Positions 28,741 through 39,959 are shown, numbered from the stretch's first letter. The stretch is DNA of 64,000 nt from Antedon bifida (GCA_963402885.1 OY727093.1:6521501-6585500), one strand, 5' to 3'. Translations and numbers: made by a program. The notes: generated by a model not told the origin, from the sequence alone.

Positions 28741-30160
28741 ATATTTTTGAAAAAAAGTCAAAACGTAAGAAAAAAACGACTGTTTCCAAAGTGTTATGAG
28801 TCATTTTCAGTAAGTGTCTAAAATCGTGTCCCCATACATTGGTTTATAAACTGAAAATTCATCATTGAACAAATAAAAATTCTTGATTTGTATCATAATC
28901 AACATTATTGTTAAAATAATTAATTACATATTAAACTAAAGATAATAACATTGATATTGTTGAATTAGCATAAAAATGTTTTTAGGCAACTTTTGTTGAA
29001 ATGAAAATATTTTTAACAGTTATGGTCATTCATGATTTTTAAAAATTCAAAATATATCGAAGTACACAGTGCATGTTCACGGTATCTAGCAGGGTATACC
29101 CTGTTTTTGCGTCAGTGCAGCGATAATATTTTCTGAAAAAAAATTTATTGGAACATTTAATGACATAAATCATACTAATAATGTTAAAACAAACATGTTT
29201 TGATTAGGCCTAGAATTAATAATGAAAATAATTTTATAACTTCAAACCATTTATTTATTATGTTATATCTTTGTTTATTCCCTAACTGTGACGGATATGA
29301 CAGAAACATTGAACCATGTTTATAATTAAATACGAATAAAATACGAAATGTAATACAGATTGCGCCTACTCTTGCCATGCAATACATATTCATTTATCTG
29401 AATAAACTTTTAAAATAAATAATATTCAAACAGGTTTTAAAATTGATTTTTATAAACCTGAAGAGACTCACATAGCGTACATTTAAATTTACTTCGTGCT
29501 GTGCATAACAGTACTTCTGTAGGAGGCATAGGACTAATGTATAAATAACTTGGATACAAAAAACTGAACGAGATTTTAAATGAACTTTTTATTACGCATA
29601 ACTACATTAGAGAAAATATGAAAACTGTAATATATAAAAAAGATATTTGTTGGTGTTCTTTCTTAATTTTGTCTCCTTTATTTATTTATTTAAGATTAAA
29701 CAGTATGTCAAAACACCAAAACAGGATCGCCATAAAAAAAAACCGATATTAATTTTGATTTACATGAAAATATATAATTAGTTAGTCAGTTAAAAACTGT
29801 ACTTTAAACAGAATAAAAATTTAGATACAAATTTCATGTACACAGATAAGCAGTTAATGATGCAGCCACCCACCCGCTTAAATTGTTATGCAAATGTTGA
29901 TTAGGGCCTCCTAGGCTATATGCCTAATCAAATTTCTCTAATGAACATTCTTCCTCATAAAAGCTTTTATGCTAGAGATAAAATAACTAATAACATTCTC
30001 TTTTAAAAGTTAATTTCTTCTATTTGAATTGAAACAAACATCACAGAAGAGTGGTAATTGGATCTTGATAAATTGAAGTTTAGGCTTTTCAGTACAGACG
30101 TTACAAAATGTCCCAGGACCTAAGCTGTTATCGTTGTACAATATTGTCGACATACAATAA
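28741..30160. other. Gene-free stretch inside duplication unit 1
   Basis: AT-rich DNA with no supported gene. Its counterpart in unit 2 is about 43881-45300. Small frames on either strand are present in both copies only because the units are nearly identical; they show no family signature. Confidence 0.5.
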
Positions 30161-30164
30161 AGCT

Positions 30165-30440
30165 GCCTAATCCTTAAGTCGCCAAATAAAGAAGTCGCCG
30201 ACAAAGTTATTTAACCGAAACAAAGTCGCTACATGAACAAAATTGTAACCGAATGTTAAAGTTGCAAAGTCACCGCATTAAGGTTGCAGCTGAATGGTAA
30301 CGCCGCATGAAAAAGTAGCCGCCGAATTCTGGAGTGTCCTAGCCGAAGCATAAAAAAGTCGCCGCTAAGTACCAAAGTCGCCGAAGTGTTAAGGTCGCCG
30401 AAAGAAATAGTGGTCGCCGCATTAAAAGGTCGCCGAAAGT
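30165..30440. repeat. Degenerate GTCGCCG tandem array (unit copy 1)
   Basis: Words such as AAGTCGCCG, GGTCGCCG and GCCGCATTAAA recur about every 15-25 bases. The same array is at 45305-45575. A block with the inverse word CGGCGACTTT lies at about 43740-43880, exactly at the left edge of duplication unit 2. Confidence 0.7.
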
Positions 30441-30969
30441 GGAACTCACGGCGTTCCATAGTATGATGAAGGGGTACTGTCTAAAACGGCCGGCCACACG
30501 TGTGAGCCTCTTTAGACTCTAGGGCTACCAGCGAATTAGGCCTGTAGATGGATTCGATGGATTTCTAGGCAAAGGCCTAATCATTTTACACGACCCACCT
30601 CTCTAAAGAGTAATATTTGCAAGATGGCTCCCACTAGGCAAGGCCTAGAATTTAGGGGGCCTCCTCGTAAGCCTAACTTACAACTTGGCCTATCTGTACT
30701 ACAGACAGCGAATTACGATCATTTCAGTGGCGTGTCAATTTAAGTCAATGTTCAATTGTGTAAATCATAGTTAATGGCGCATTCAGCATTATGCGTGCGA
30801 AAATCAATTTAAATTGTTCTAATTTACGTCACAAACATTAACCGTGTTAATACTTTTTGGTGTTCTTTAATAATTTTTTATTGCACTTTAAATAGTTTAC
30901 TATATTAACAGATCAGATTTGTTCAACAAAACAATACAGTACATAAAATACATTACAAAGACCACCTAT

Positions 30970-30990
30970 AATTCGTCAAAGTGACGAATT
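30970..30990. promoter_or_regulatory. Short palindrome upstream of sulfotransferase copy 2
   Basis: AATTCGTCA, loop AAG, TGACGAATT: perfect 9-bp arms about 65 bases before the ATG. The equivalent place in unit 2 (near 46097) has one changed base in the left arm. It contains TGACG, the half-site of CREB/ATF-type factors. Function is a guess. Confidence 0.3.
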
Positions 30991-31054
30991 ATATTCTAGT
31001 TTCATATAGTTATTTAAATAACTTTCTATGAATTATCAATTTGTTATAGGCATA

Positions 31055-31930
31055 ATGACAGATCAAGTTCGTGTAATTCTTTGGTGTATTCCTCGGACAG
31101 TTTCTACTGCCTTTGAGAAATGTATGAGTAACCTTGACGACGTACAGGTCATAAATGAGCCGTACGTGTCCGCGTTCACCATTGGGCCAGAAAAGTTTCC
31201 TCCACCAGAAGGTTTCGAAAAAGATATAGATATATTTATAGAGAAATCAAATGCCATCGAATCAGGGTATGATGGTGGCTGGGAGCCAAACGTGTCAACC
31301 TACAAATTTATTAAAGAGAATATTTTGGAGGCTGAATATCCAGGCAAGAATGTGGTGTTTGTCAAAGATACGTCATATGCCATTACATGGAAACTCCATA
31401 TGCTGCCTAAAGGCTACCGACATGCATTCTTGATTCGCAATCCTGTCAAAGTGTTTCCTTCTTGGAAGAAAATGTTAAAAAATTTTCAGAAGACACTCTC
31501 TTCAGAGTGTTTGGAAACCAATAATAATTTTGTTCCAAAAAAATATGGTTTTGGAGAAAGTTTTCAATTGTATGAGCATCTTGTAAAGACCGGGATTGAA
31601 CCAGATCCGGTAATCATAGATGCTGATGATCTTTTGGGAAATCCGGAAATGATTTTAAGAGAGTTTTGTAAACGCACAGGAATTCTGTATAGTCACGGAT
31701 TATTGAATTGGAATGCAGGAGAAAGTGCTACACACAAATGGAAGGCTTCTAATGTATACATGAAAGGCAACAAAGTATTTGGTTATTATGACAAAGCATT
31801 TGCAAGTGACCGTTTCCACAAACCTGAACCGCCCGCTGATCGTGCGGAATTATCAGAAGATATAAATGTCTGTATTGACGCCGCATTGCCATACTATGAA
31901 CAATTATATGCTCTACGTCTATGTGCATAA
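31055..31930 (+). CDS. P-loop sulfotransferase-like protein, copy 2 (291 aa)
   Basis: A single uninterrupted coding exon. The start at MTDQ was chosen because every paralogue begins there; the nine in-frame codons upstream (MNYQFVIGI) run across a conserved splice acceptor (GTTATAG) and are intronic. The 5' PAPS-binding loop is IPRTVSTAF (residues 12-20), followed by an NEPY motif. The 3'-phosphate motif is RNPVKVFPSW near residue 128. There is no signal peptide or membrane segment, so the protein is probably cytosolic. Known family role: transfer of sulfonate from PAPS to small molecules; the acceptor is unknown. An AATAAA follows the stop closely. It is one residue different from copy 6. 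Unlike copies 3-5 and 7-9, no conserved promoter block is seen just upstream. Confidence 0.88.
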   Translation: MTDQVRVILWCIPRTVSTAFEKCMSNLDDVQVINEPYVSAFTIGPEKFPPPEGFEKDIDIFIEKSNAIESGYDGGWEPNVSTYKFIKENILEAEYPGKNVVFVKDTSYAITWKLHMLPKGYRHAFLIRNPVKVFPSWKKMLKNFQKTLSSECLETNNNFVPKKYGFGESFQLYEHLVKTGIEPDPVIIDADDLLGNPEMILREFCKRTGILYSHGLLNWNAGESATHKWKASNVYMKGNKVFGYYDKAFASDRFHKPEPPADRAELSEDINVCIDAALPYYEQLYALRLCA

Positions 31931-32560
31931 ACTTCCTTAAGAAAATAAAGAGAATGATGCAAGTTTTTGAGAACAGTAGATAAAAGTGTCTTTCGACGTC
32001 TGTATGCCATACAATTTTTAGGAAAATAAACAGAATGATTTAAGTTGGAAATGCCAAATGGTTGATTCAAATTGTTTTCCATCACAAAAATAATTCTAAT
32101 TTTAATTTGATTCATCTGATTTAATTATAGGTTACTCGTACCAAGCAAGATCGGTGCGAGACTATAGGTAACAGAAATATACAAATGGTATGCCTAAATA
32201 TTATTATGGAATTTTTCAAACTTCAACTTTTCAAACAAACATGTTCACGCCTTTTATAGCTCTTTATGGGATTGCTAAATATCAAGCATAGACAATATTA
32301 ATTTTCTGCGTTCGGTAAACTTCAATCGATGTTACTTTAAAAAAATAGTATTATATATTTACTTATATATTGTATTGATGTTCAGGCTGCACACGTGTGT
32401 TAAATATATTACTGACAATTATAAACTTACCATATTAAGTGAATGTAAAAGGATTACTTAATATTGGTCGAGAACATTGTAATTATGAATCTCTGGGCCT
32501 AATAATAAAACGCAATAAAAATGTCTTGTTTGCTATTTTTTTCAATAAAAACTAGTACAG
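31931..32560. other. 3' flank of copy 2 and degraded esterase intron sequence
   Basis: After the sulfotransferase polyadenylation signal, the stretch from about 32200 resembles esterase gene B intron 1 (shared words CACGTGTGTTAA and GTGAATGTAA). It therefore belongs to the dead esterase copy that follows. No gene. Confidence 0.5.
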
Positions 32561-32580
32561 TGCATTTTCTACCCCTACAG

Positions 32581-34106
32581 TAAACTGATGCCGCAGTTTA
32601 TTGGCGGACTGGATCTGAAGCTTTTTACTGCGGCCGCATTATTTATTTTTATAAGGTAAGGCAGAAATCATGAATAATTCATGAGCTTAATGATTTCTGA
32701 ATAACCTCATAGGAGAAAAATATATTGTTGTTTTAATACTTGTAACAGAAATCATGTATAATGAACGAGATTAATTATTACTATGTAAAGATCTACTTAA
32801 ATTCCTCAACTATAAAAAAAAAACATCGAAGATACTGGACAGTTGCGCCATACAAGCTGGCTTGTCGAAAACTGATACAAACTAGAAAGCCACTCCGAGA
32901 GTGCATACCTCCGCCTACTGTAAAATTCTTCTACATAAGATTTCTCCGGGAAAATATAAATATATATAAATTTGTGTGTGTCTTAATGCTGTTTGTGATT
33001 TAGGCTAATTTCACTACAAGCATGTGTATGCGAGTTTGGTGTAATGGTTATGTAACAAGCCTTTCAATTAACAATAGTTTCAGTTGACTAACAATATGAA
33101 CAGCAACGCGAAAATCAAACGAGTGAATTTGAAAAGAAATAGGTTTTTTAAACTACTCGCATAAAAAAAGGTGCACGTTAAATCAAATTATGTTTTAAAA
33201 TTACAAATCACAAATTATAACTCTTGCCTCTTGTACAAAAAAGAAGTTTTTTGGACAAGTAGTTCTCGAGAAAATGCAATCTCAGTTTACTTGTTACTTT
33301 AAGACTGCTCGCCGGCTTTTGAAAAATTCACTAAAAAACACTAGCAGGTCTGAAAAGTATACTAAAAAGTGGTCCAGAATTGGGACCATGGTCCCAAATA
33401 GTCCTTGACCACATATCTATCTGTATATTCATTTTGGTAAAGATCTTGTAATTACTTTTTGAGTAATCCTGCTAACAAACAGACAGATAAACAAACAAAC
33501 ACACGCGATCGATTGCATACACCTCCTTGGTGGAGGTAAATTATTATTATAACTATGACCATGCTTAGGCTTACACTACAAAGTAATTCTAACAAAGGTC
33601 GAGGAATCATTTTAAAATAATAATTGTCCATGTTCTAACTAAACAATGCTATAAACACGTTTAATATAACCGTTACTTACATTTTTATGAAAATAATCCA
33701 TGTTCTGTGTAGCACTGTATACCTTGGAATGTGATTAGGTCCTTCTTTATTACAGTGATCCGAATATGGCTGACAGAGCTGATACGATTGTGGCCGATAA
33801 ATGGCCGTTATTCACAATTCCCGGATTAGAATATAAACAGTTATCACCTGAACTGGAGAATGCTCGAGCAGTTAATGCGAGACAGCGTTCTTTCTGGGCG
33901 ATCTATATACCGAATGTTTCGCAGGTAATAATAAAAATGAATAACATGTGTATTCACCTAACACTGAAGAAAATCAATATTCCAGACTAAAATTAATTTT
34001 CTTAACTTGGCATCATATATCGATATAAAATTTCATTTTTTGTTTTACAGATGAAGTGGAAGTAGATTGGCGAAACAGTTATTACGACTGGAAATATTTT
34101 GCATTG
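32581..34106 (+). pseudogene. Broken cholinesterase-like copy C
   Basis: Three pieces align to esterase gene B. At 32581-32640 a shrunken exon 2 follows an intact acceptor. At 33756-33924 exon 7 is nearly whole (KWPLFTIPGLEY, LSPELENARA, SFWAIYIP). At 34051-34106 exon 8 begins with [14 protein letters not shown], then runs into foreign sequence before the rest of the Trp helix. In exon 7 the disulfide Cys of RECSFW has become Arg (RQRSFW). Exons 1 and 3-6 are absent. It is a dead relic inside duplication unit 1. Confidence 0.88.
33440..33545. repeat. Dispersed element with CACCTCC...GGAGGT terminal hairpin
   Basis: The stretch ...AATCCTGCTAACAAACAGAC, then CACGCGATCGATT, then CACCTCCTTGGTGGAGGTAA resembles an element common in marine invertebrate genomes (recalled, not searched). 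The terminal ACCTCC/GGAGGT forms a small hairpin. Unit 2 keeps only the right part (from about 48727). Confidence 0.45.
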
Positions 34107-34382
34107 TCGGTCATTGTTTTAAGGGTCTTCACACACTTTGTTCCAGTGTCGGACCGGAACCGTGCCAGAACAGGTGTGAAAGACACTTTAACATGGACCT
34201 TAGGAAAAATAATAGCATTTTTTTGTAACCATCCGTATTTTCAATAACAAATAACGTAATTTGTTGTCTCTTGTTTTTTTTATTTTATGGAGATGACTAT
34301 TTTTAACATTCCTGATAAGAAGTGATTGTGATTGCCATGATGACCAATTAACAAATAATACATAGGTTCATGGACTAAGTAC

Positions 34383-34402
34383 TGTTTGGACTTTGTTACT
34401 TA
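34383..34402 (+). promoter_or_regulatory. Conserved block heading the 5' untranslated exon of sulfotransferase copy 3
   Basis: TGTTTGGACTTTGTTACTTA. From the second base on, the block is identical in front of six sulfotransferase copies. It lies 98 bases before a conserved splice donor (GAG then GTAAAC at 34481). The non-coding exon splices to 34619, five bases before the ATG. It is probably the core promoter or transcription start. Confidence 0.6.
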
Positions 34403-34623
34403 TAAAAAAAATGTGATTTATGTTTGACTGATTAAACACATTTAATGTCACATGCTTGTTGCGTCTCCTGAGAGACAGAGGTAAACATTTCTTATTTGTT
34501 ATTTCAATACATTGAAGGTAAGTTTTAAGTTTCATGAAAAAGCTTAATGTAGGCCTACTGTATTTAAATTTCATATAGTTATTTAAATAACTTGCTATGC
34601 ATTATCAATTTGTTATAGGCAGA

Positions 34624-35508
34624 ATGACTGATCAAGTTCGTGTAATTCTTTGGTGTATTCCTCGTACAGTATCTACTGCCTTTTCAAAATGTATGAGCTA
34701 CCTTGACAAAGCACAAGTCATAAATGAGCCGTATTTGTCCGCGTACTCTGTTGGACCTGAACGATTTCCTCCATCAAAAGGTTTGGAAAAAGATGCAGAC
34801 ATGTTCATAAACAAATCAAATGCTGTAGCTTCAGAATACAGTGGTGGTTTTGAAGCAGATGTGGCAACCTACAAGTATGTTAAAGATAATATTTTGGAGG
34901 CTGACTATCCAGGCAAGAACGTGGTGTTTGCCAAAGATATGTCGCATAGCATTACATGGAAACTCCATATGCTGCCTAAAGGCTACCGACATGCATTCTT
35001 GATTCGCAATCCTGTCAAAGTGTTTCCTTCTTGGAAGAAAATGTTAAACAATTTCCAGAAAGCACTTTCCTCAGAGTTCCGTTTGGAAAACAACAATAAT
35101 AATGTTCCAAAAAAGTATGGTTTTGGAGAAAGTCTCGAATTGTATGAGCATCTTATAAAGACCGGAATCGATCAAGACCCGATAATTATAGATTCTGATG
35201 ATCTTTTGGAAAATCCAGAAATGATTTTAAGGGAGTTTTGCAAGCGCACAGGAATTCAGTATGACGACAAATTATTGAATTGGGATACAGGAGAAGGTGT
35301 TCTACAGAAATGGAAGGCTAATAATGTATATTTAAAAGGTCATAAAGTATTTGGTTATTATGACAAAGTGCTTGCGAGTGAGAGTTTTCACAAACCTGAA
35401 CCGCCCGCTAATCGTGCGGAACTACCAGAAGATGTGAATGTCTGTATTGACGCCGCATTGCCATACTATCAAAAAATGTATTCTCTACGTCTGTGTGGAG
35501 AAACTTGA
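34624..35508 (+). CDS. P-loop sulfotransferase-like protein, copy 3 (294 aa)
   Basis: Intact single coding exon behind an untranslated first exon (about 34383-34480; acceptor TTATAG at 34618). The PAPS loop IPRTVSTAF, an NEPY motif and RNPVKVFPSW are all present. The segment at residues 141-163 (LNNFQKALSSEFRLENNNNN) differs strongly from copies 4, 5, 8 and 9 and has an extra Asn run. The C-terminus is SLRLCGET rather than ALRLCA. It is the closest intact relative of the copy-1 pseudogene, sharing the 3' flank. Probably a cytosolic sulfotransferase of unknown acceptor. AATAAA lies about 40 bases after the stop. Confidence 0.88.
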   Translation: MTDQVRVILWCIPRTVSTAFSKCMSYLDKAQVINEPYLSAYSVGPERFPPSKGLEKDADMFINKSNAVASEYSGGFEADVATYKYVKDNILEADYPGKNVVFAKDMSHSITWKLHMLPKGYRHAFLIRNPVKVFPSWKKMLNNFQKALSSEFRLENNNNNVPKKYGFGESLELYEHLIKTGIDQDPIIIDSDDLLENPEMILREFCKRTGIQYDDKLLNWDTGEGVLQKWKANNVYLKGHKVFGYYDKVLASESFHKPEPPANRAELPEDVNVCIDAALPYYQKMYSLRLCGET

Positions 35509-36210
35509 GAACTTTTTAGAAAAATAGATAAAGTGTCGTCCAATAAAGTATAAATAATTGACTAACAACAAACGAGCATTGATCCTTCATAATATTCTCT
35601 ATTCTAATATAAATAAGCCCAATAATATATAAGGAAAAGTGAACAAATAATTAAATGTTTTATCTAGAGAAAGGCTATTTAATACTAATAAGCAATTTCG
35701 TGCATTGTTTATAACAAAAAATTCAGGTTGAACTACCGTATATTGTATTCAGATTTTACATTTTGATTATAAATAAACATAATAGGCCCTTGGTAATTGT
35801 GCTCATTTTCATACTCCGAAAAAGCGCACGCGTACACATTTTTAAGAGCGATATTAGATTTAACCACCTTACAAACAATGTTTTATAACCACATTTTTGT
35901 ACCACTGTCACCTCAATCGGGGAAAAAGAATTTTCCTGTAATACTGGAAAGATTTAGATACAACTGAAACGATTGGTTTTATTACAATTTAAAATAATCA
36001 ATTGTGCTAAGATTCACTTCATAGCAGCATCAATCGAATTTATTTATTTATTTTATTTAAATTTTATTATTTATTTATTATTTTTAGAAATAATTTTTGT
36101 TTAATTTTGTTTATCTGTAGTTGTTTATGCTTAGTATTTTAATTTTTCACGAAAGGTACAAAACAAATCGTGTTGCAATAACTAATTAATACCCGTTTTC
36201 ATGGATCTAT
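35509..36210. other. Spacer between sulfotransferase copies 3 and 4
   Basis: The first ~185 bases repeat the 3' flank of the copy-1 pseudogene; the match ends near 35695. The remainder is AT-rich with ATTTATTT runs near 36040-36090. No gene seen. Confidence 0.55.
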
Positions 36211-36230
36211 AGTTTGGACTTTGTTACTTA
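36211..36230 (+). promoter_or_regulatory. Conserved block heading the 5' untranslated exon of sulfotransferase copy 4
   Basis: AGTTTGGACTTTGTTACTTA, followed by a splice donor at 36318 (ACTGCAG then GTAAAC). The acceptor is at 36786. The intron is about 470 bases because it has taken in the element at 36461-36758. Confidence 0.6.
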
Positions 36231-36460
36231 GCAAACAATATTATTCCTCAATGTAATTATACTAAATACAGTTACGGTCACCAGTTGTTCCAATAAATCT
36301 ACTGTACACTACTGCAGGTAAACATTTTATTTGTTAATATTCAGCAGATAATATAAGTTTTAAGTTCCACGATTACGGCATTATTGTAGAATTACTGCTA
36401 ATTATACATTTGTAATTGTTTGTAACTACTGTGGAGTAGTTTTGCGTCAAGGTGTTGAGA

Positions 36461-36758
36461 AATTGGTCAGATGTTTGCCCTACTCTGACGTAATTTGTAC
36501 TTTATACTAAGTACATTGGGAATATAGGCCTAATACGAATAAAAATTCGCAAGTAATTCTAGGATGGACTCGAACCCACGGCCTCTAGATCTGTCGTTTA
36601 TACCTCTAGTCCACCGGGCTTGCGCTGATGGCTAGCGGTTAGATACGAGCTCAGGTAAGCAGCGGGTACTGCACCAATCGCAAATGTGTTCTCAGGTATT
36701 CTCAATGTACTTAATAATGTACAAATTACGTCAGAGTAGGTCAAACATCTGACCAATT
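36461..36758 (-). mobile_element. 298-bp element: ~62-bp terminal inverted repeats around a tRNA-like core
   Basis: The left end (36461-36523, starting AATTGGTCAGATGTTTG) is inverted at 36698-36758 with few mismatches. Inside, the minus strand carries Pol III-like boxes: TGGACTAGAGG (A-box-like) and GGTTCGAGTCC (B-box). The T-stem does not pair well and no clean cloverleaf forms, so it is tRNA-derived, not a tRNA gene. A related end (CAGGTGTTTGCCCTACTCTG) occurs near 59605. It sits in the 5'UTR intron of sulfotransferase copy 4. Confidence 0.65.
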
Positions 36759-36800
36759 CATTATACCTTCATAGTTATTATTACAGATTTGTTAGAAACA

Positions 36801-37676
36801 ATGACTGATCAAGTTCGTGTAATTCTTTGGTGTATTCCGAGGACAGTTTCTACTGCCTTTGAGAAATGTATGAGCCAGCTTGACGACGTGCAGATCATAA
36901 ATGAGCCGTACGAGTCTGCATTCACCATTGGACCAGAAAGGTTTCCTCCAGAAGAAGGTTTTGAAAAAGAAGCAGATATATTTATAGAGAAATCAAATGC
37001 CATAGAGTCGGGGTATGATGGTGGCTGGGAGCCAGACGTGGCAACATACAAGTTTATTAAAGAGAATATTTTGGAGGCGGACTATCCAGACAAGAATGTG
37101 GTGTTTGTCAAAGATATGTCATATGCCATTACATGGAAACTTCACATGCTGCCAAAAGGCTATCGCCATGCATTCTTGATTCGTAATCCCATCAAAGTTT
37201 TTTCTTCTTGGAAGAAAATGGTGACAAAATTTGAGAAAGGGCGTTCTACAAAACTACCTTTAATAAACAACAACTATGTTGTTCCGAAAAAGTATGGCTT
37301 TGGAGAAAGTCTCCAACTATACGAGCATCTTGTAAAGACCGGAATCGAACCAGATCCGGTAATTATAGATTCTGATGATCTTTTGGAAAATCCGGAATTG
37401 ATTTTAAGAGAGTTGTGTAAACGCACAGGAATTCAATATAATGACGACTTATTGAACTGGGATACAGGCGAAAGTGTTACCCACAAATGGAAGGCTTCTA
37501 ATGTATATATGAAAGGCCACAAAGTATTCGGTTATTATGACAAAGCATTTGCAAGTGAACGTTTTCACAAACCTGAACCGCCCGCTGATCGTGCGGAACT
37601 ACCAGAAGATGTTAATATCTGTATTGACGCCGCATTGCCATACTATGAAAAAATGTATGCTCTACGTCTGAAGTGA
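36801..37676 (+). CDS. P-loop sulfotransferase-like protein, copy 4 (291 aa)
   Basis: Intact single coding exon with IPRTVSTAF, an NEPY motif and RNPIKVFSSW. Compared with copies 2 and 6 the segment after residue 140 is replaced (VTKFEKGRSTKLPLINNN). The protein ends ALRLK and lacks the terminal Cys. The upstream in-frame MLET was not used because it straddles the region just after the splice acceptor; MTDQ matches all paralogues. Cytosolic PAPS-dependent sulfotransferase is the best guess; acceptor unknown. Confidence 0.88.
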   Translation: MTDQVRVILWCIPRTVSTAFEKCMSQLDDVQIINEPYESAFTIGPERFPPEEGFEKEADIFIEKSNAIESGYDGGWEPDVATYKFIKENILEADYPDKNVVFVKDMSYAITWKLHMLPKGYRHAFLIRNPIKVFSSWKKMVTKFEKGRSTKLPLINNNYVVPKKYGFGESLQLYEHLVKTGIEPDPVIIDSDDLLENPELILRELCKRTGIQYNDDLLNWDTGESVTHKWKASNVYMKGHKVFGYYDKAFASERFHKPEPPADRAELPEDVNICIDAALPYYEKMYALRLK

Positions 37677-38084
37677 CTAGAAATTGGGTTGCGTTATGCA
37701 AATATTGCAAATAAGCACAATAATAATGAAAGGTGAAATAAATTTAATAATTCGCCAAATTTCTGCGTGTCTGTCTGTCCCTGTCTGTGTTTATTCAGGT
37801 ACTAGGGGTAGCACGGTATTCAAATTCGGTGGGTGAGTGCATCTCGGTATTAGAAACAACGAGTTTGCGTACGTTAGATCGCCAAGGTCAAAAGTCATGG
37901 TCAAAAGAATTTTCAAATTACTCTGATTGAGCTAATCTTTTGATCTAAAAATGTTTATTTGGTATAAACCGGGTAAATAAAAAAAATTAATAAAGCTGGT
38001 TTAGATAATATTTCAAATGAAAAATATCTCCCAGTTCTAAAAAAAAACTTTTTTCTTCATCAAGGCCATAGTTTATTTATATTT

Positions 38085-38405
38085 TGTATAGAACATCTTA
38101 AATATTCTATAGAAAACATGTGCAACCATTCCATGGAGCTTTTATAGACCTTGTATTGAATGTCTATATAGAGTTTCTACAGTATAAAGGTTTTCTATAG
38201 AGTTTCCATACAATTTCTATAGTTTCAATAGCATTTCTATAGAGTTTCCATAGAATTTCTATAGAGTTTCCATAGAATTTCCATAGAATTTCCATAGAGT
38301 TTCAATAGCAATGTCTATAAAATATCCATAGAATTTCCATATAAAAGTCTATAGAATTTCCATAGAGGTTTATATAGATTTTCTATAGAATTCTATAGAA
38401 AATGT
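38085..38405. repeat. Short-unit tandem array (TTTCTATAGAGTTTCCATAG type)
   Basis: About 300 bases in which CTATAGA and CCATAGA blocks alternate with TTT/ATTT at a period of roughly 14-16 bases, with many substitutions. Non-coding minisatellite. Confidence 0.85.
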
Positions 38406-38789
38406 TTTGTAAAGGAAAGCAATTCTGCAGATAGGGTGAGTATGAATTCGATATCAAGGAGGGCGCCAACCAATCAATTATCAAAATTCAAGTTAAAATT
38501 TTAAAATTGCTCCGATTTAGCTGAAAAAGTCTTCAAACTTGGTGGGCGAGTGCGAGTTTGCGTCGTCAAGGTCAAAGGTCAAATCTCAAACTATTGAACT
38601 ATGCAAGTTCTTTAAATTACTGTATAATAATAGAATTGAACTTAATGCTTGTGAGATAGTACGCAGGTTGTTCGAGTACAGCCTTGGACTATTGATAAAT
38701 CAAATAAATATTTGACTTGGTCATCACTAAACAAAGGAGGTTAGACAGTAATCAGTAGCTTGTAGCATTTCTAGAAAGAAATCGTTTTT

Positions 38790-39355
38790 AGTCGCGTGCA
38801 AGCTCACTATGTCGGTCGGTTGGTCGGTCGGTCGGTAAACACTAACTTGTATATGGTCTTGATATCAGTTTCATCTAGCTAAGTCAATTGAGTATATTCC
38901 TTATGGCCAGGACTCGATGTGGTTATGTTTTTCACGGTGCGCAATCAAAAATTACGCGGTCTACGCACGATTTAACGAAATCACGTTTGTAATCGTATCT
39001 TCACAAGCATGAATCATAATTAAACAAAATTTGGTACTCATAAATTTCAGGTCATATTTCATCATAATAATAATAATAATAACTGGTACTTGATATAGCG
39101 CATTATGCTTAAAGCCTCAAGGCGCTTTACATAGACAGAAACATATAGAAGAATTAAAAAATCAAAAGGCAATACAATCATATGGCAATACAATTACGTG
39201 CGTAGCCCATATAACGCAAAAAATGACAGGCTACGCACGTGTAAATTTAAAAAATATAAATGTTACATGTTCAGCAATTTCGGTCGGTCGGTTGTTGGTC
39301 GGTCGGTAAACACTAACTTGAGCACGCGACTGCAGCCATGTATATGGCCTTGTTG
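38790..39355 (+). repeat. Two GGTC-core repeat elements
   Basis: Copies at about 38790-38860 (GTCGCGTGC end, CTCACTATGTCGGTCGGTTG, then GGTAAACACTAACTT) and 39275-39355 (ending GAGCACGCGACTGCAGCC). A short fragment lies at 39590-39625. Same family as at 15940-16275. Confidence 0.7.
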
Positions 39356-39689
39356 TGTTTCTTCACAAAATCACAACAAATACAGGTAAACACATACACG
39401 GCGGTAATGTTTAATATTTATTTTTATAGTTTATTTTTTCTGTCTAGAACTGATTAAGTTAATTTAAAATTCACTCTCTCTCTTTTTATCATCAGAAGTA
39501 TAAACAAAGTTGAAAAATAATAGCATTTTTTATAACCACCCGTAATTTAAATAACAAATAGGGCCTACTATTTAATTTGTTGTCTCTTGTCGACTCTACA
39601 GCTCACTATGTCGGTCGGTCGGCAAGCACAAGTGATTGTGCTTGCCATGCGGACCAATTAACAAGTAATACCTAGGTTCCTGGACTAAC

Positions 39690-39709
39690 AGTTTGGACTT
39701 TGTTACTTA
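39690..39709 (+). promoter_or_regulatory. Conserved block heading the 5' untranslated exon of sulfotransferase copy 5
   Basis: AGTTTGGACTTTGTTACTTA, 125 bases before a donor at 39815 (GGAG then GTAAAC). The acceptor is at 39954, five bases before the ATG. An (AT)n run lies just after it. Confidence 0.6.
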
Positions 39710-39959
39710 TATTAACAAACAAAATATATATATATATATATTTGACTGATTAAACACATTTAATGTCACATGCTTGCTGCGTCGAAAAATATCCTGTAGG
39801 TCTACACAACGGAGGTAAACATTTCTTATTTGTTATTTCAATAAACTAAAGGTAAGTTTCAAGTTTAATTATATAAAGGCTCCATATAATGTACTCTATT
39901 TCAATTTCATATAGTTATTTAAATAACTTGCTATGAATTGTCAATTTGTTATAGGCAGA

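Larger units (their letters stand above)
28741..34618. repeat. Segmental duplication, unit copy 1
   Basis: About 5.9 kb that is nearly identical, in the same order and orientation, to 43881-49989. It carries a GTCGCC-rich degenerate array, sulfotransferase copy 2, a broken esterase remnant and the 5' region of sulfotransferase copy 3. The left edge abuts the tail of the copy-1 pseudogene. Differences from the other unit: 33318-33490 is replaced by unrelated sequence in unit 2 (48444-48726), and about 130 bases near 34205 are missing here. Confidence 0.9.
37677..39689. other. Repeat-rich spacer between sulfotransferase copies 4 and 5
   Basis: No gene. It holds a TTTCTATAGA-type array (38085-38405), two GGTC-core elements plus a fragment, and two stretches with AAGGTCAAAGGTCA-like words (37885-37905 and 38565-38585). 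An element with CTTGATATAGCGCATTATGC and CTCAAGGCGCTTTACAT lies at about 39075-39135, a pattern common to LINE-related 3' ends in animals. Confidence 0.6.

Noticed and set aside
31028-31054. Nine-residue N-terminal extension (MNYQFVIG...) on several sulfotransferases
   Set aside because: It runs across a conserved splice acceptor, is absent from copies 6, 8 and 9, and MTDQ is the shared start.
36540-36640. tRNA gene on the minus strand
   Set aside because: A- and B-box-like words are present but the T-stem and cloverleaf do not pair well, and it lies inside an inverted-repeat element.
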